From contig JAEZTV010000008.1 in NCBI GenBank assembly GCA_023421245.1, forward strand, positions 1-34,245: a DNA stretch of 34,245 nt, in the 5' to 3' direction. The stretch comes from Bacillota bacterium. GTDB taxonomy: Bacteria > Bacillota > Clostridia > Oscillospirales > Ruminococcaceae. Each line of letters begins with the position of its first letter. The first letter of the stretch is position 1. The position numbers and the translations under genes are program-made. Of the stretch, positions 14,813 to 22,654 are shown in pieces. A model generated the notes under the pieces. That model was not told where the DNA came from and did not search any database. It saw only the letters and a program-made list of their open reading frames with translations.

Positions 14813-15977
14813 TTTATGTGCCGACATCGGATATAGAAGTATCAACCATGAGGGGGAGCAGCTTTGCGGCGACCATGTGGATATCGTGCAACAGAGTGAA
14901 AATTCAACGGTTATTGTGCTGGCGGACGGGCTTGGCAGCGGGGTGAAGGCGAGTATCCTTTCCACGCTGACTTCCAAGATCATTTCCACCATGTTGGCGG
15001 AGGAGCTTCCTCTGGAAGAATGCGTTTCCACCATTGCGGCTACCCTGCCAATCTGCTCTGTACGCGGTGTGGCCTACTCCACCTTCACAATCATTCATCT
15101 GATCGATAACTCGGTTGCTGAGCTGATTCAATACGATAACCCGCATATTATTTTGCTTCGAGACTGCGAAAACTTCGAGTATGCAAAAAGCGAGCTTACC
15201 ATCGATGGTAAAAAGATCTTTAAATCTGTCATCAATTTGCAGGAGAATGATATTTTCATTGCCATGAGCGATGGCTGCCCCCACGCCGGAATCGGTCTGG
15301 CTTACAATTTCGGCTGGAAGCTTGAGGATATAGCGGAGTTTATGAAAACCTTTGCCCATGTTGGTTATACGGCAAAAACGCTATCCACCATGCTTGTGGA
15401 TGAGTGCAACAAACAGTATGGCGGCCATCCCGGTGACGATGCCACCGCTTGCGTAATCCGTATACGCAAGCGTGAACCGATGAACATATTGTTTGGCCCG
15501 CCGCGCAACCGTGATGACTGTGACCGTATGATGTCGCTGTTCTTTTCTAAAGAAGGCAAGCATATCATATGCGGCGGCACGACCGCATCCATTGCGGCGA
15601 AGTATCTCGGCAGACCGCTGAAGGCAAGCCTTTCCTTTGAACGCAGCGATATTCCGCCTATTGCGGAAATTAAGGGCGTAGATTTGGTAACAGAGGGTGT
15701 TCTCACAATTAACAAGGTGCTTGAATACGCCAAAGATGCTTTGGAAGAAAACCTAAAATACGAGCATTGGAGCTTACGACGTGACGGAGCATCATTAATT
15801 TGTCGCCTGCTTTTCGAGGAAGCTACCGACATCAATTTTTATGTGGGCAGAGCCATCAACCCCGCCCATCAGAACCCGGAACTTCCCATTCACTTTAATA
15901 TCAAGATGAATCTGGTAGAAGAGCTTTCCGCCTGTCTGAAAAAGATGGGTAAGCGTATCAAGGTCAGCTATTTCTGA
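14805..15977 (+). CDS. SpoIIE/PP2C-type serine phosphatase with extra C-terminal domain
   Basis: 390 residues from ATG 14805; AAGGAG lies inside the previous gene's 3' end. Residues 1-225 form a SpoIIE-like PP2C phosphatase with metal-binding aspartates in VLADGLGSG (Asp41), AMSDGCPHAG (Asp156) and GDDATACVIRI (Asp211/212). A further 165 residues (from about NILFGPPRNRDDCDRMMSLF) form an unrecognised domain with a G-rich segment (IICGGTTASIAAKYLG). The 8-base overlap with the sensor hydrogenase gene implies translational coupling and joint action: H2 or redox state would tune dephosphorylation of a target protein. No kinase/anti-sigma partner of the SpoIIA type is nearby. Confidence 0.88.
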   Translation: MNNLCADIGYRSINHEGEQLCGDHVDIVQQSENSTVIVLADGLGSGVKASILSTLTSKIISTMLAEELPLEECVSTIAATLPICSVRGVAYSTFTIIHLIDNSVAELIQYDNPHIILLRDCENFEYAKSELTIDGKKIFKSVINLQENDIFIAMSDGCPHAGIGLAYNFGWKLEDIAEFMKTFAHVGYTAKTLSTMLVDECNKQYGGHPGDDATACVIRIRKREPMNILFGPPRNRDDCDRMMSLFFSKEGKHIICGGTTASIAAKYLGRPLKASLSFERSDIPPIAEIKGVDLVTEGVLTINKVLEYAKDALEENLKYEHWSLRRDGASLICRLLFEEATDINFYVGRAINPAHQNPELPIHFNIKMNLVEELSACLKKMGKRIKVSYF

Positions 15978-15999
15978 ACCGCCCATTTGGAGGTGCGCT

Positions 16000-17424
16000 A
16001 TGCGCAAATTTGATACAAATGTTCAACACCTAAAATATAGAGTGCTTCGGGAGGTGGCCCATCAGGCGATGAACAGCACGCTACTCGACAATGTGCTGGA
16101 TATTCCGAAAATGATCATTCCCGGCAATACGCCGACCATGCGCTGCTGTGTTTACAAGGAGCGTGCGATTTTATCCGAGCGTGTCAAGCTCGCAATGGGC
16201 GGCGATAAGGATAATCCCAATGTCATTGAAGTAATTCAAATTGCCTGCGACGAATGCCCAATGGGCGGCTATGAGGTCACTAATGCCTGCCGCGGATGCC
16301 TAGCGCACCGCTGTGAGGATGTCTGCAGACGAAACGCCATTTCCTTTGATCACAATCATGTTGCGCACATTGATAAGTCCAGGTGCGTGGACTGTGGTGC
16401 CTGCGCAAAGGTGTGTCCCTACACCGCCATCGTCAACCACAGGCGTCCTTGTGAAAATGCCTGTAAAATCAAGGCGATTTCTATGAACGAAAACAAGGTG
16501 GCTGCCATTGATAACAGCAAGTGCACCGCCTGCGGTGCCTGCGTATACCAATGTCCTTTCGGAGCGATTATGGATAAATCATACATACTGAATGTAATTG
16601 ACTTAATCAAAAAAAGTGAGCAGAATGAAAAATATAAGGTATATGCGTTGGTGGCACCATCCATTTCCAGCCAGTTCACCTATGCAAAGCTCGGACAGGT
16701 CATTGCCGGACTCAAAACCCTCGGATTTTTCACCGTGATTGAGGCGGCGCTCGGTGCCGATATGGTGGCGTACGCCGAATCGAAAGAGCTTGTCGAGAAA
16801 GGCTTCCTTACCAGTTCCTGTTGTCCGGCATTTGTCGAGTATGTGCATAAGAGTTTCCCCGCTTTGGTTCCGTTGATCTCACATAATCTTTCTCCTATGG
16901 CGACCATTGCCAGATACATCAAGTCAACCGATCAGACGGCGAAAATCGTCTTTATCGGTCCCTGCACCGCCAAAAAGGCGGAAGTGCAAAAGGAGGCCGT
17001 CAAACCCTATGTGGATGTGGCGATAACTTTTGAGGAATTGCAGGCGCTCTTTGACAGCGGGGATCTTGATATTACAATGCTGAACGAAGATGTGCTGGAT
17101 AACGCTTCATATTTCGGTAGGATCTTTGCGCGAAGCGGAGGGCTTTCCGACGCGGTGGCGCAAGGACTAAAGGAGCAAGGCGTTGCCGGTTTTGAGCTGA
17201 AAGCTATACCCTGTGACGGCATTGAGGCTTGCCGCGTCGCTCTGCTGAAAAAAAGCAAGAATGCGCTTGACGGAAACTTCATCGAAGGTATGGCGTGTAT
17301 CGGTGGCTGCATCGGCGGCGCCGGATGTCTGACCCACGGCGAAAAGAATAAAGCCGAGGTCGACAAATACGGCATGGAGGCCTACGAGAAAACCATTACC
17401 GAAGCAATTTCAGTTTTAAAATAA
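16000..17424 (+). CDS. [FeFe]-hydrogenase, group B-like
   Basis: 474 residues from ATG 16000, after TTTGGAGGTGCGCT. The N-terminal 80 residues are unfamiliar. A Cys-rich segment follows (CDECPMGG, CRGC, CEDVC, about 83-109), then two ferredoxin motifs (CVDCGACAKVCP; CTACGACVYQCP). The H-cluster domain has TSSCCPAF (271-278), GPCTAKKAE (320-328) and MACIGGC (431-437). Ligands Cys275, 322, 433 and 437 and relay Cys274 are present, and Met431 is retained, unlike in the sensor paralogue. This fits the little-studied group B enzymes of anaerobes, so it is probably a catalytic hydrogenase (2H+ + 2e- to H2 with ferredoxin). It is last in the operon, before a strong terminator. Confidence 0.9.
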   Translation: MRKFDTNVQHLKYRVLREVAHQAMNSTLLDNVLDIPKMIIPGNTPTMRCCVYKERAILSERVKLAMGGDKDNPNVIEVIQIACDECPMGGYEVTNACRGCLAHRCEDVCRRNAISFDHNHVAHIDKSRCVDCGACAKVCPYTAIVNHRRPCENACKIKAISMNENKVAAIDNSKCTACGACVYQCPFGAIMDKSYILNVIDLIKKSEQNEKYKVYALVAPSISSQFTYAKLGQVIAGLKTLGFFTVIEAALGADMVAYAESKELVEKGFLTSSCCPAFVEYVHKSFPALVPLISHNLSPMATIARYIKSTDQTAKIVFIGPCTAKKAEVQKEAVKPYVDVAITFEELQALFDSGDLDITMLNEDVLDNASYFGRIFARSGGLSDAVAQGLKEQGVAGFELKAIPCDGIEACRVALLKKSKNALDGNFIEGMACIGGCIGGAGCLTHGEKNKAEVDKYGMEAYEKTITEAISVLK

Positions 17425-17463
17425 GCATGTAAAATGGATGCGGACAAATAAAATCAATTAAAC

Positions 17464-17497
17464 AAAAACTTCACGCGGCATGCCGCGTGAAGTTTTT
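17464..17497 (+). terminator. Terminator of the hydrogenase operon
   Basis: A perfect 34-nt palindrome: AAAAACTTCACGCGGCA (17464-17480) and its exact inverse ending in TTTTT, 40 nt after the stop at 17424. It should work in both directions. Confidence 0.85.
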
Positions 17498-18002
17498 GTC
17501 ATTCCTCGGCGTTTCCGGCCCAAACCGGGAACCTATGCAAAGATCATATCCCTTGGCCGTCCTTTTTTGCAGATGATCATGGCAGGGTAAAGGCGAGCAG
17601 GAAGCGCAGACTGTAAAAATCATTAAACCGCCTGTTGGGAGACATTGAAGAAAAGATCATAAGCATGAAACAATTTATTCTAACTATCTAATTTTTATAC
17701 AAGATTCGGGTGATTGTCCGTTTCGGCAATCACGAAGGGTTCTATATAATAGTCCGCCACGAGAAGTTTACCTGCAAACGAGGCAAAAACATTTTCTTCC
17801 TCAGTGAACCGAGAAGTTGTATTGACTTGTAACACGGAAAAAACCCGCTTATTAAGCGGGTTTTTTCCGTGGGCATCTTTTTTTTTGTAAAATCATTGTG
17901 GTACGAATGTTCATGACAACAAATCTGCGAAACTGCATAAAGCAGGGTTTCTTGGCACAGGCAAGTGAATACTACATGTAATTCTAACAATAAAACATAT
18001 CG
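17498..18002. other. Intergenic stretch with hairpins, no supported gene
   Basis: No coding frame looks real. GTGATTG and CAATCAC (about 17711-17734) form a hairpin. CACGGAAAAAACCCGCTTA and its inverse (17833-17871) form a 19-bp stem around a single base. The latter would end transcripts from either side, including the MFS gene on the minus strand. Confidence 0.5.
17833..17871. terminator. 19-bp-stem terminator, bidirectional
   Basis: CACGGAAAAAACCCGCTTA pairs perfectly with TAAGCGGGTTTTTTCCGTG with a 1-nt centre, so in practice a small loop. A T-run lies within each 3' arm, allowing use on both strands. Confidence 0.7.
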
Positions 18003-19304
18003 TTATTTATTATTAAGGTTTTGATACAATGGGTTTTTATAGGCTATAAAACTTGTTATAAATCCAACTATGCCAACGATAAAGAAAATTACTGCGATGC
18101 CAGAACCTTTCCCTGTTCCAAAGAAAAAGGAGAGTATTTCTTGTAAAGGGGATATAGTTGTCATAAACGGTTCAAACACATGGTCGGCTAAAACTCCGCC
18201 AAGAAACAGGCCGGCCGGAATAGTGCTGTATTGAATGGTATCTCTTGCGGAAAAGACGCGCCCTTGCATTTCTATCGGAACATTGATGCGCATAACAGCG
18301 GTTAGATTCGCATTCAAAAAAGCCATTGGAACATTTGATGTAAAAGCTGCTGCTATCCACAATGGCAATGTGTGTGTTAAACTCTGCCCCACATCACCCA
18401 AAAGAAACGAAATACCACAGGCGAAAAAGATAACATTGACTCTGTTCTGTGCCGGTTTCATCAGGGTGACAAAAATGCTTCCTATAAACGTTCCAATCCC
18501 GACAGCGGCCTCAACCATACCAAGTGTGACTTGGTCGTTTCCTGTACGGCCAAGCACTAATGCGGGCAGCATGCCATATCCACCCATCTTTGCAATCAAG
18601 TTGATAAAGGCGAAAAACAGGATGATTCGCAATAATGCTGAGTGCTTTCGAAGAAAGTTGATTCCGGCCATACAGCTTCTAACAAAGGTTTCTTTTTCTT
18701 TCTCTACCTTGCATGTGATTTTGGGGATTTTAATAAAGAACAGCAATATTAAAAAAGCAACCGAAAAGGTGGCGAGGTCAATCATTAAGACTGCTTCCAG
18801 TCCGCCAAATGCTAATACCGCACTACCCAAAGCCGGGGCAAGTATCGTGACAATGGAACTCGAAAGAGCGTGTAGTCCACTGACCTTTACATAATGTTCC
18901 CTTGGCACCAGCAAACTTGTTGCCACATAGGACGCAGGATTTTGAAATGCGTTCATAAAGCTAAGCAGAAAATTGATAATATACAGGTGCCATATTTGTA
19001 ATGTGGATGTTAGGTAGAGCACCAGAACGATCACTGTACCAATCGCTGCAATCAGGTCAGTCGTAAACATAATGCGCTTTTTGTCCCATCTGTCGGCAAT
19101 CGTACCTGCAATAAAACAAAATAATATGGAAGGCAAAAAAGAGAATACAGACAATAGCGTCATGCTGGAAGCTGTGCCTTTTTGACCATACACCCAAACG
19201 ATGAGTGAAAAATTGGTCATGGCTGTGCCTAAAGTGGATACAGATTGTGAACCCCACAGGATTAGAAAATCCCGGAGGTCTGAAAATATAGTTGTATTTT
19301 TCAT
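18003..19304 (-). CDS. MFS efflux transporter (drug/macrolide-type MFS_3 family)
   Basis: A 433-aa integral membrane protein with about 12 hydrophobic segments. The first half contains the MFS motif A (GTIADRWDKKRIM, after segment 2). The overall pattern (FLILWGSQSVSTLGTAMTNF at the start; FINLIAKMGGYGMLPALVL in the middle) resembles the MefA/EntS-like exporters. ATG at 19304 follows AAGGAG, which lies inside a hairpin. Substrate unknown; a drug or other toxic compound is likely, because a leader peptide with attenuator-like folds precedes it. It stands alone, with a terminator at 17833-17871. Confidence 0.88.
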   Translation of the reverse strand: MKNTTIFSDLRDFLILWGSQSVSTLGTAMTNFSLIVWVYGQKGTASSMTLLSVFSFLPSILFCFIAGTIADRWDKKRIMFTTDLIAAIGTVIVLVLYLTSTLQIWHLYIINFLLSFMNAFQNPASYVATSLLVPREHYVKVSGLHALSSSIVTILAPALGSAVLAFGGLEAVLMIDLATFSVAFLILLFFIKIPKITCKVEKEKETFVRSCMAGINFLRKHSALLRIILFFAFINLIAKMGGYGMLPALVLGRTGNDQVTLGMVEAAVGIGTFIGSIFVTLMKPAQNRVNVIFFACGISFLLGDVGQSLTHTLPLWIAAAFTSNVPMAFLNANLTAVMRINVPIEMQGRVFSARDTIQYSTIPAGLFLGGVLADHVFEPFMTTISPLQEILSFFFGTGKGSGIAVIFFIVGIVGFITSFIAYKNPLYQNLNNK

Positions 19305-19373
19305 GGCTTTGCTCCTTCAAATCTTGATAGATTGAAAATGCAAAGCCTAATCTGGACGACCTAATCTGGACGA
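19305..19373 (-). promoter_or_regulatory. RBS-sequestering hairpin and 14-nt tandem repeat before the MFS gene
   Basis: In the transcript, GGCTTTGC (19347-19340) can pair with GCAAAGCC (19312-19305), directly before the ATG, trapping the AAGGAG ribosome binding site (19317-19312). Just upstream a 14-nt unit is repeated exactly (plus-strand CCTAATCTGGACGA at 19346-19359 and 19360-19373). Each copy supplies TCGTCCA in the RNA, which can pair with TGGACGA at 19410-19404. Confidence 0.6.
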
Positions 19374-19389
19374 TAAGATTTATATTACC

Positions 19390-19431
19390 GCTCCATGCAA
19401 CCCTCGTCCAACATCAGACTTTGCATGGAGC
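19390..19431 (-). promoter_or_regulatory. Attenuator hairpin overlapping the leader peptide
   Basis: TTGCATGGAGC (19421-19431, plus strand) is the exact inverse of GCTCCATGCAA (19390-19400). In RNA the first arm lies in leader codons 8-11, so a ribosome stalled on the leader would keep this hairpin from forming and alter downstream folding. Confidence 0.6.
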
Positions 19432-19452
19432 TTTGCCAATGGCAAGGATCAT
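19414..19452 (-). CDS. 12-aa leader peptide MILAIGKAPCKV
   Basis: ATG at 19452-19450 follows GAGAGGTG by 5 bases, and TGA lies at 19416-19414. The peptide ends about 110 bases before the MFS start. Short leaders of this kind control translation or termination of antibiotic-resistance genes (ErmC, Cat and Mef types) by ribosome stalling. Here the leader's codons 8-11 form one arm of a hairpin. A plausible -10 (TATACT) lies upstream near 19470. Confidence 0.6.
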   Translation of the reverse strand: MILAIGKAPCKV

Positions 19453-19517
19453 AAAAGCACCTCTCAACACAGTATATTGATAACTAAACTGTATCATATC
19501 GAACCCCATATTACAAA

Positions 19518-19550
19518 CAAAACAGGCCGATATATCATCAACCTGTTTTG
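19518..19550 (-). terminator. Terminator after tRNA-Leu
   Basis: CAAAACAGG (19518-19526) and CCTGTTTTG (19542-19550) form a 9-bp stem. On the minus strand a T-rich tail (TTTTGTTTG) closes and follows it. It separates the tRNA from the MFS leader. Confidence 0.6.
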
Positions 19551-19580
19551 TCGTTATGACCATTCGAAGGCCTTTCGTAG

Positions 19581-19666
19581 TGGTGCCGGTGGTGGGACTT
19601 GAACCCACACGATGTTGCCACCAACGGATTTTGAGTCCGTCGCGTCTGCCATTCCGCCACACCGGC
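19581..19666 (-). tRNA. tRNA-Leu (CAA)
   Basis: The minus strand reads GCCGGTGTGGCGGAATGG from 19666, with a class II long variable arm, T-arm GGGTTCAAGTCCC, acceptor end CACCGGC and encoded CCA (19583-19581). The anticodon loop CTCAAAA gives anticodon CAA. Length 86 nt. Both acceptor strands pair. Confidence 0.95.
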
Positions 19667-19806
19667 TTGTAACTTTATTATTATATAATATGCGGCGGTC
19701 AAAATCAAGCAAAAAAACAATGGAGTACATTAAAAATAGAAACACCTGCACAGCGTGTTGAAAAAGGCCTTGTTTTTTACGGGTAAGTCAAGTAAACTAA
19801 AGTAAG

Positions 19807-19822
19807 CACTTTTATAAAAGTG
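19807..19822. promoter_or_regulatory. 16-bp palindrome before the ROK gene (candidate operator)
   Basis: CACTTTTATAAAAGTG is a perfect palindrome 52 nt before the ROK start and includes a TATAAA -10-like core. A close relative, ACTTTAATAAAAG, plus a half-site TTTATAAAAGT lie upstream of the dehydrogenase operon, which suggests one regulator for both. Confidence 0.55.
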
Positions 19823-19874
19823 TCCGGATGCGTTATGCGCCGGCAATTCGTTTATATTGTTAAGGGGTGTGTGT

Positions 19875-20999
19875 ATGCGGACAGAGAAAACAACAAGCAT
19901 CGAAATAAAACGGGCCAACCGCCGTAATGTACTGCGATATATCCTCAAAAACGAGACAACCTCGCGGCAGGATATCGCGCAAGCACTTTCCCTTAGTATG
20001 CCAACCACTCTGCAAAATGTGAATGATTTGCAGGAGATGGGTCTGGTGCGGGAGGCAGGGCAGTTCGAGTCTACGGGCGGGCGTAAGGCAAGCATGATTA
20101 CAAGTGTAGCCGATGCGGTGCTTTCAGTTGGCATTGACATCACCCGCAACCATCTGGGGCTTGTAATTGTAACCCTTGCGGGAGAGATCCATGCACACAA
20201 ACGCATCCCCCTTGTTTATGAGAACAACGATGCATACTACGGTGAGCTTGCGGCACAGGTGCAGCTGTTTGTGAATGAGTGCCGCATCAATAAGGATCGG
20301 ATTATCGGTGCGGGAATCTCGGTTCCGGGCATCTTAAATGAGGATAACACCATCCTTGCCGACTCGCACGCCCTCGGCGTAGCGAACGTGCCTTGTTCAC
20401 GAATCAGTGATGCGCTTGCGTGGAAGACTACCTTTATTAACGACGCAAACGCGGCGGGCCTGGCCGAACTGCGCATGATGGAGCAGAGCAGCACACTCGT
20501 TTACCTTTCTCTTAGCAACAGTGTCGGCGGCGCAGTGTTTATTGATGGCCGCTTATATAACGGAAAGAACCAACGCGCCGGTGAGTTTGGACATATGCGC
20601 ATTGTGCCGGAGGGAAAACAATGCTACTGCGGCCAGGCGGGCTGTGTCGATGCCTATTGCTCCGCGCTTGTGTTAACGCAGGAGGGGGAAAAGCTTGAAC
20701 AGTTCTTTGAGCTGCTGCACGCAGGCGACCCGGTACGGCAAGCCGTATTTGATGACTATATGCAGAAGCTTGCATACGCCGCTATCAACCTGCGCATGAG
20801 CTTTGACTGCGATATTGTGCTGGGCGGTTATGTCGGCGGGTTTTTAGAGCAGTGGCTGCCTGCGCTTTGTGAAAAGGTTACGCGGCTCAATCCGTTTCAA
20901 CCCGACTGCACCTACCTGCATGCCTGCCGGTATAAGCATGAAGCCAGCGGTTTTGGTGCGGCGATACAGCCAATTGACCATCTGATTAACACCTTATAG
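19875..20999 (+). CDS. ROK-family transcriptional regulator
   Basis: 374 residues from ATG 19875, after TTAAGGGGTGTGTGT; an upstream TTG has no site of its own. Residues about 15-70 are a MarR-like winged helix (SRQDIAQALSLSMPTTLQNV). The rest is a ROK sugar-kinase-like fold with VGIDITRNHLGLV, GAGISVPGILNEDNTI, FINDANAAGLAEL and the zinc segment GEFGHMRIVPEGKQCYCGQA with GC following. Such XylR/NagC-type proteins repress sugar genes until a sugar binds. It is transcribed toward the dehydrogenase/PfkB operon, and similar palindromes precede both, so local control is likely. Confidence 0.88.
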   Translation: MRTEKTTSIEIKRANRRNVLRYILKNETTSRQDIAQALSLSMPTTLQNVNDLQEMGLVREAGQFESTGGRKASMITSVADAVLSVGIDITRNHLGLVIVTLAGEIHAHKRIPLVYENNDAYYGELAAQVQLFVNECRINKDRIIGAGISVPGILNEDNTILADSHALGVANVPCSRISDALAWKTTFINDANAAGLAELRMMEQSSTLVYLSLSNSVGGAVFIDGRLYNGKNQRAGEFGHMRIVPEGKQCYCGQAGCVDAYCSALVLTQEGEKLEQFFELLHAGDPVRQAVFDDYMQKLAYAAINLRMSFDCDIVLGGYVGGFLEQWLPALCEKVTRLNPFQPDCTYLHACRYKHEASGFGAAIQPIDHLINTL

Positions 21000-21106
21000 G
21001 ACGCCCCGGCGCAAGCCTTTCGCAAGAGGGAGGCTTTGCCGTATGGCAATATAGTCAGCAAACCACAATGTTTTTTGTGCTGCTTGACAAATTCAATGCT
21101 GCCATA

Positions 21107-21167
21107 TTGACATTTGTCGAAAAATAGTTCATTATAAAGATACTTTAATAAAAGGGTTTATAAAAGT
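21107..21167 (+). promoter_or_regulatory. Polyol-operon promoter with ROK-like operator copies
   Basis: TTGACA (21107-21112), a 17-nt spacer, then CATTAT (21130-21135). Just downstream lie ACTTTAATAAAAG (21142-21154) and TTTATAAAAGT (21157-21167), both resembling the ROK-gene palindrome. A repressor here would block the start region. Confidence 0.5.
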
Positions 21168-21210
21168 CGCTACATCTTACATTCTACTAAACACGAAGGA
21201 GCAATTGATT

Positions 21211-22236
21211 ATGCTACAACAGGTTATGACGGCCCCTGGCGTTATTGAGTTTAACGAAGTACCCGTACCTAAGATAAAAGAGGGGCAGGTACTCATCAAG
21301 ATTATGAAGATTGGCGTTTGCGGCAGCGATATTCACGTTTTTCACGGCCTGCACCCGTTTACCTCCTACCCTGTAACACAGGGACATGAGGTAAGCGGTG
21401 AGATTACCGAGATTGGCGCGGGTGTTGCGGGCTTGCATGTCGGCCAAAGGGTCACAATCCAGCCGCAGGTGGTCTGCGGAAAGTGCTACCCCTGCCGTCA
21501 CGGCAAATACAACCTGTGTGAGGAGCTCAAGGTAATGGGCTTCCAAACAACCGGTACCGCGTCGCACTTTTTTGCAGTGGACGCCGCTAAAGTTACCCCC
21601 CTGCCTGATGATATGAGCTTTGACGAAGGTGCTATGATCGAGCCGCTTGCGGTTGCAGTGCATGCTATCCGTCAGGCGGGCGGCGTGCAGGGCATGAAGA
21701 TTGCGGTACTGGGCGCAGGTCCTATCGGCATCCTCGTTGCGCAGGTCGCAAAGGGTATGGGCGCCGATAGCGTTCTCATTACCGATATCAGCGATGTGCG
21801 CCTTGCCAAAGCAAAGGAGTGCGGCATCGATTATACGGTAAACACCAAGCATCACGATTTTGGCGACGCGATGCTCGAACATTTTGGCCCCGACAAGGCG
21901 GACGTTATCTATGACTGCGCCGGAAACAATATAACGATGGGTCAGGCCATCAAATACGCACGCAAAGGCAGCACCATTATTTTGGTTGCTGTGTTTGCAG
22001 GCATGGCAGAGATTGATCTTGCCGTCCTCAACGACAAAGAGCTTGACCTCAACTCATCCATGATGTATCGCAACGAAGACTATATTGACGCTATCCGCCT
22101 TGTTAACGAGGGCAAAGTACAGTTAAAGCCCCTCATCAGCCAGCAGTTCGCGTTCAAGGACTATCAAAAGGCCTATGAGTACATTGAAGCAAACACAGAG
22201 ACTACAATGAAGGTTATTATTAACGTACAGGAATAG
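21211..22236 (+). CDS. Zinc-dependent medium-chain alcohol dehydrogenase (sorbitol/polyol-type)
   Basis: 341 residues from ATG 21211, after GAAGGAGCAATTGATT; a TTG at 21205 is too close to the site. Catalytic zinc ligands are Cys37 (GVCGSDIHVFHG) and His59-Glu60 (TQGHEVSG). Structural zinc cysteines are 89, 92, 95 and 103 (CGKCYPCRHGKYNLC). The Rossmann motif is VLGAGPIGILVAQ. It oxidises a polyol or sugar alcohol with NAD(P)+, probably to a ketose, since a PfkB kinase lies in the same operon. The exact substrate (sorbitol, xylitol, galactonate or similar) cannot be read from the sequence. It is followed 12 bases later by the VOC gene. Confidence 0.88.
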   Translation: MLQQVMTAPGVIEFNEVPVPKIKEGQVLIKIMKIGVCGSDIHVFHGLHPFTSYPVTQGHEVSGEITEIGAGVAGLHVGQRVTIQPQVVCGKCYPCRHGKYNLCEELKVMGFQTTGTASHFFAVDAAKVTPLPDDMSFDEGAMIEPLAVAVHAIRQAGGVQGMKIAVLGAGPIGILVAQVAKGMGADSVLITDISDVRLAKAKECGIDYTVNTKHHDFGDAMLEHFGPDKADVIYDCAGNNITMGQAIKYARKGSTIILVAVFAGMAEIDLAVLNDKELDLNSSMMYRNEDYIDAIRLVNEGKVQLKPLISQQFAFKDYQKAYEYIEANTETTMKVIINVQE

Positions 22237-22248
22237 GAGGCGCTGTCC

Positions 22249-22641
22249 ATGGGCATAGCTGGTAACGTAACCGGTGTGCAGCATCTCGGTCTGCCCACCA
22301 ACGACATTGAAACCACCATACAGTTTTATAAGAGCTTGGGCTTTGAGGTTGCTCTGCGCACCGTTAATGAAGCCGCAAACGAGCAGGTGGCATTCCTGCG
22401 CCTGAAAAACCTGGTGATAGAAACCTATCAAAACAATGCCGCTGTCGGCAAGCCCGGTGCAATTGATCATATTGCACTGGATGTAGACGATGTCGAGCGG
22501 GTCTTTTCCGTGATAAAAGATGGCGGATACACGATGCTCGATCAAGAGATTCAATTCCTGCCGTTTTGGACAAACGGCGTTCGGTTTTTTACCATCCTCG
22601 GCCCAAACGGCGAGAAGGTAGAATTTAGCCAGATGCTGTAA
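22249..22641 (+). CDS. VOC-family (glyoxalase/dioxygenase-fold) protein
   Basis: 130 residues from ATG 22249, after AGGAGGCGCTGTCC. Paired beta-alpha-beta modules are visible: VTGVQHLGLPTNDIETTIQF with YKSLGFEV, and AIDHIALDVDDVERVF with LGPNGEKVEF. Likely metal-binding positions are His (QHLGL), Glu (VIETYQ), His (IDHIAL) and Glu (KVEFSQ). VOC proteins include glyoxalases, epimerases and lyases. In this operon it may act on an intermediate of the polyol route, for example as an isomerase, but this is a guess. Start and stop are tightly packed between its neighbours. Confidence 0.85.
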   Translation: MGIAGNVTGVQHLGLPTNDIETTIQFYKSLGFEVALRTVNEAANEQVAFLRLKNLVIETYQNNAAVGKPGAIDHIALDVDDVERVFSVIKDGGYTMLDQEIQFLPFWTNGVRFFTILGPNGEKVEFSQML

Positions 22642-22654
22642 AGGAGGCCAACCT

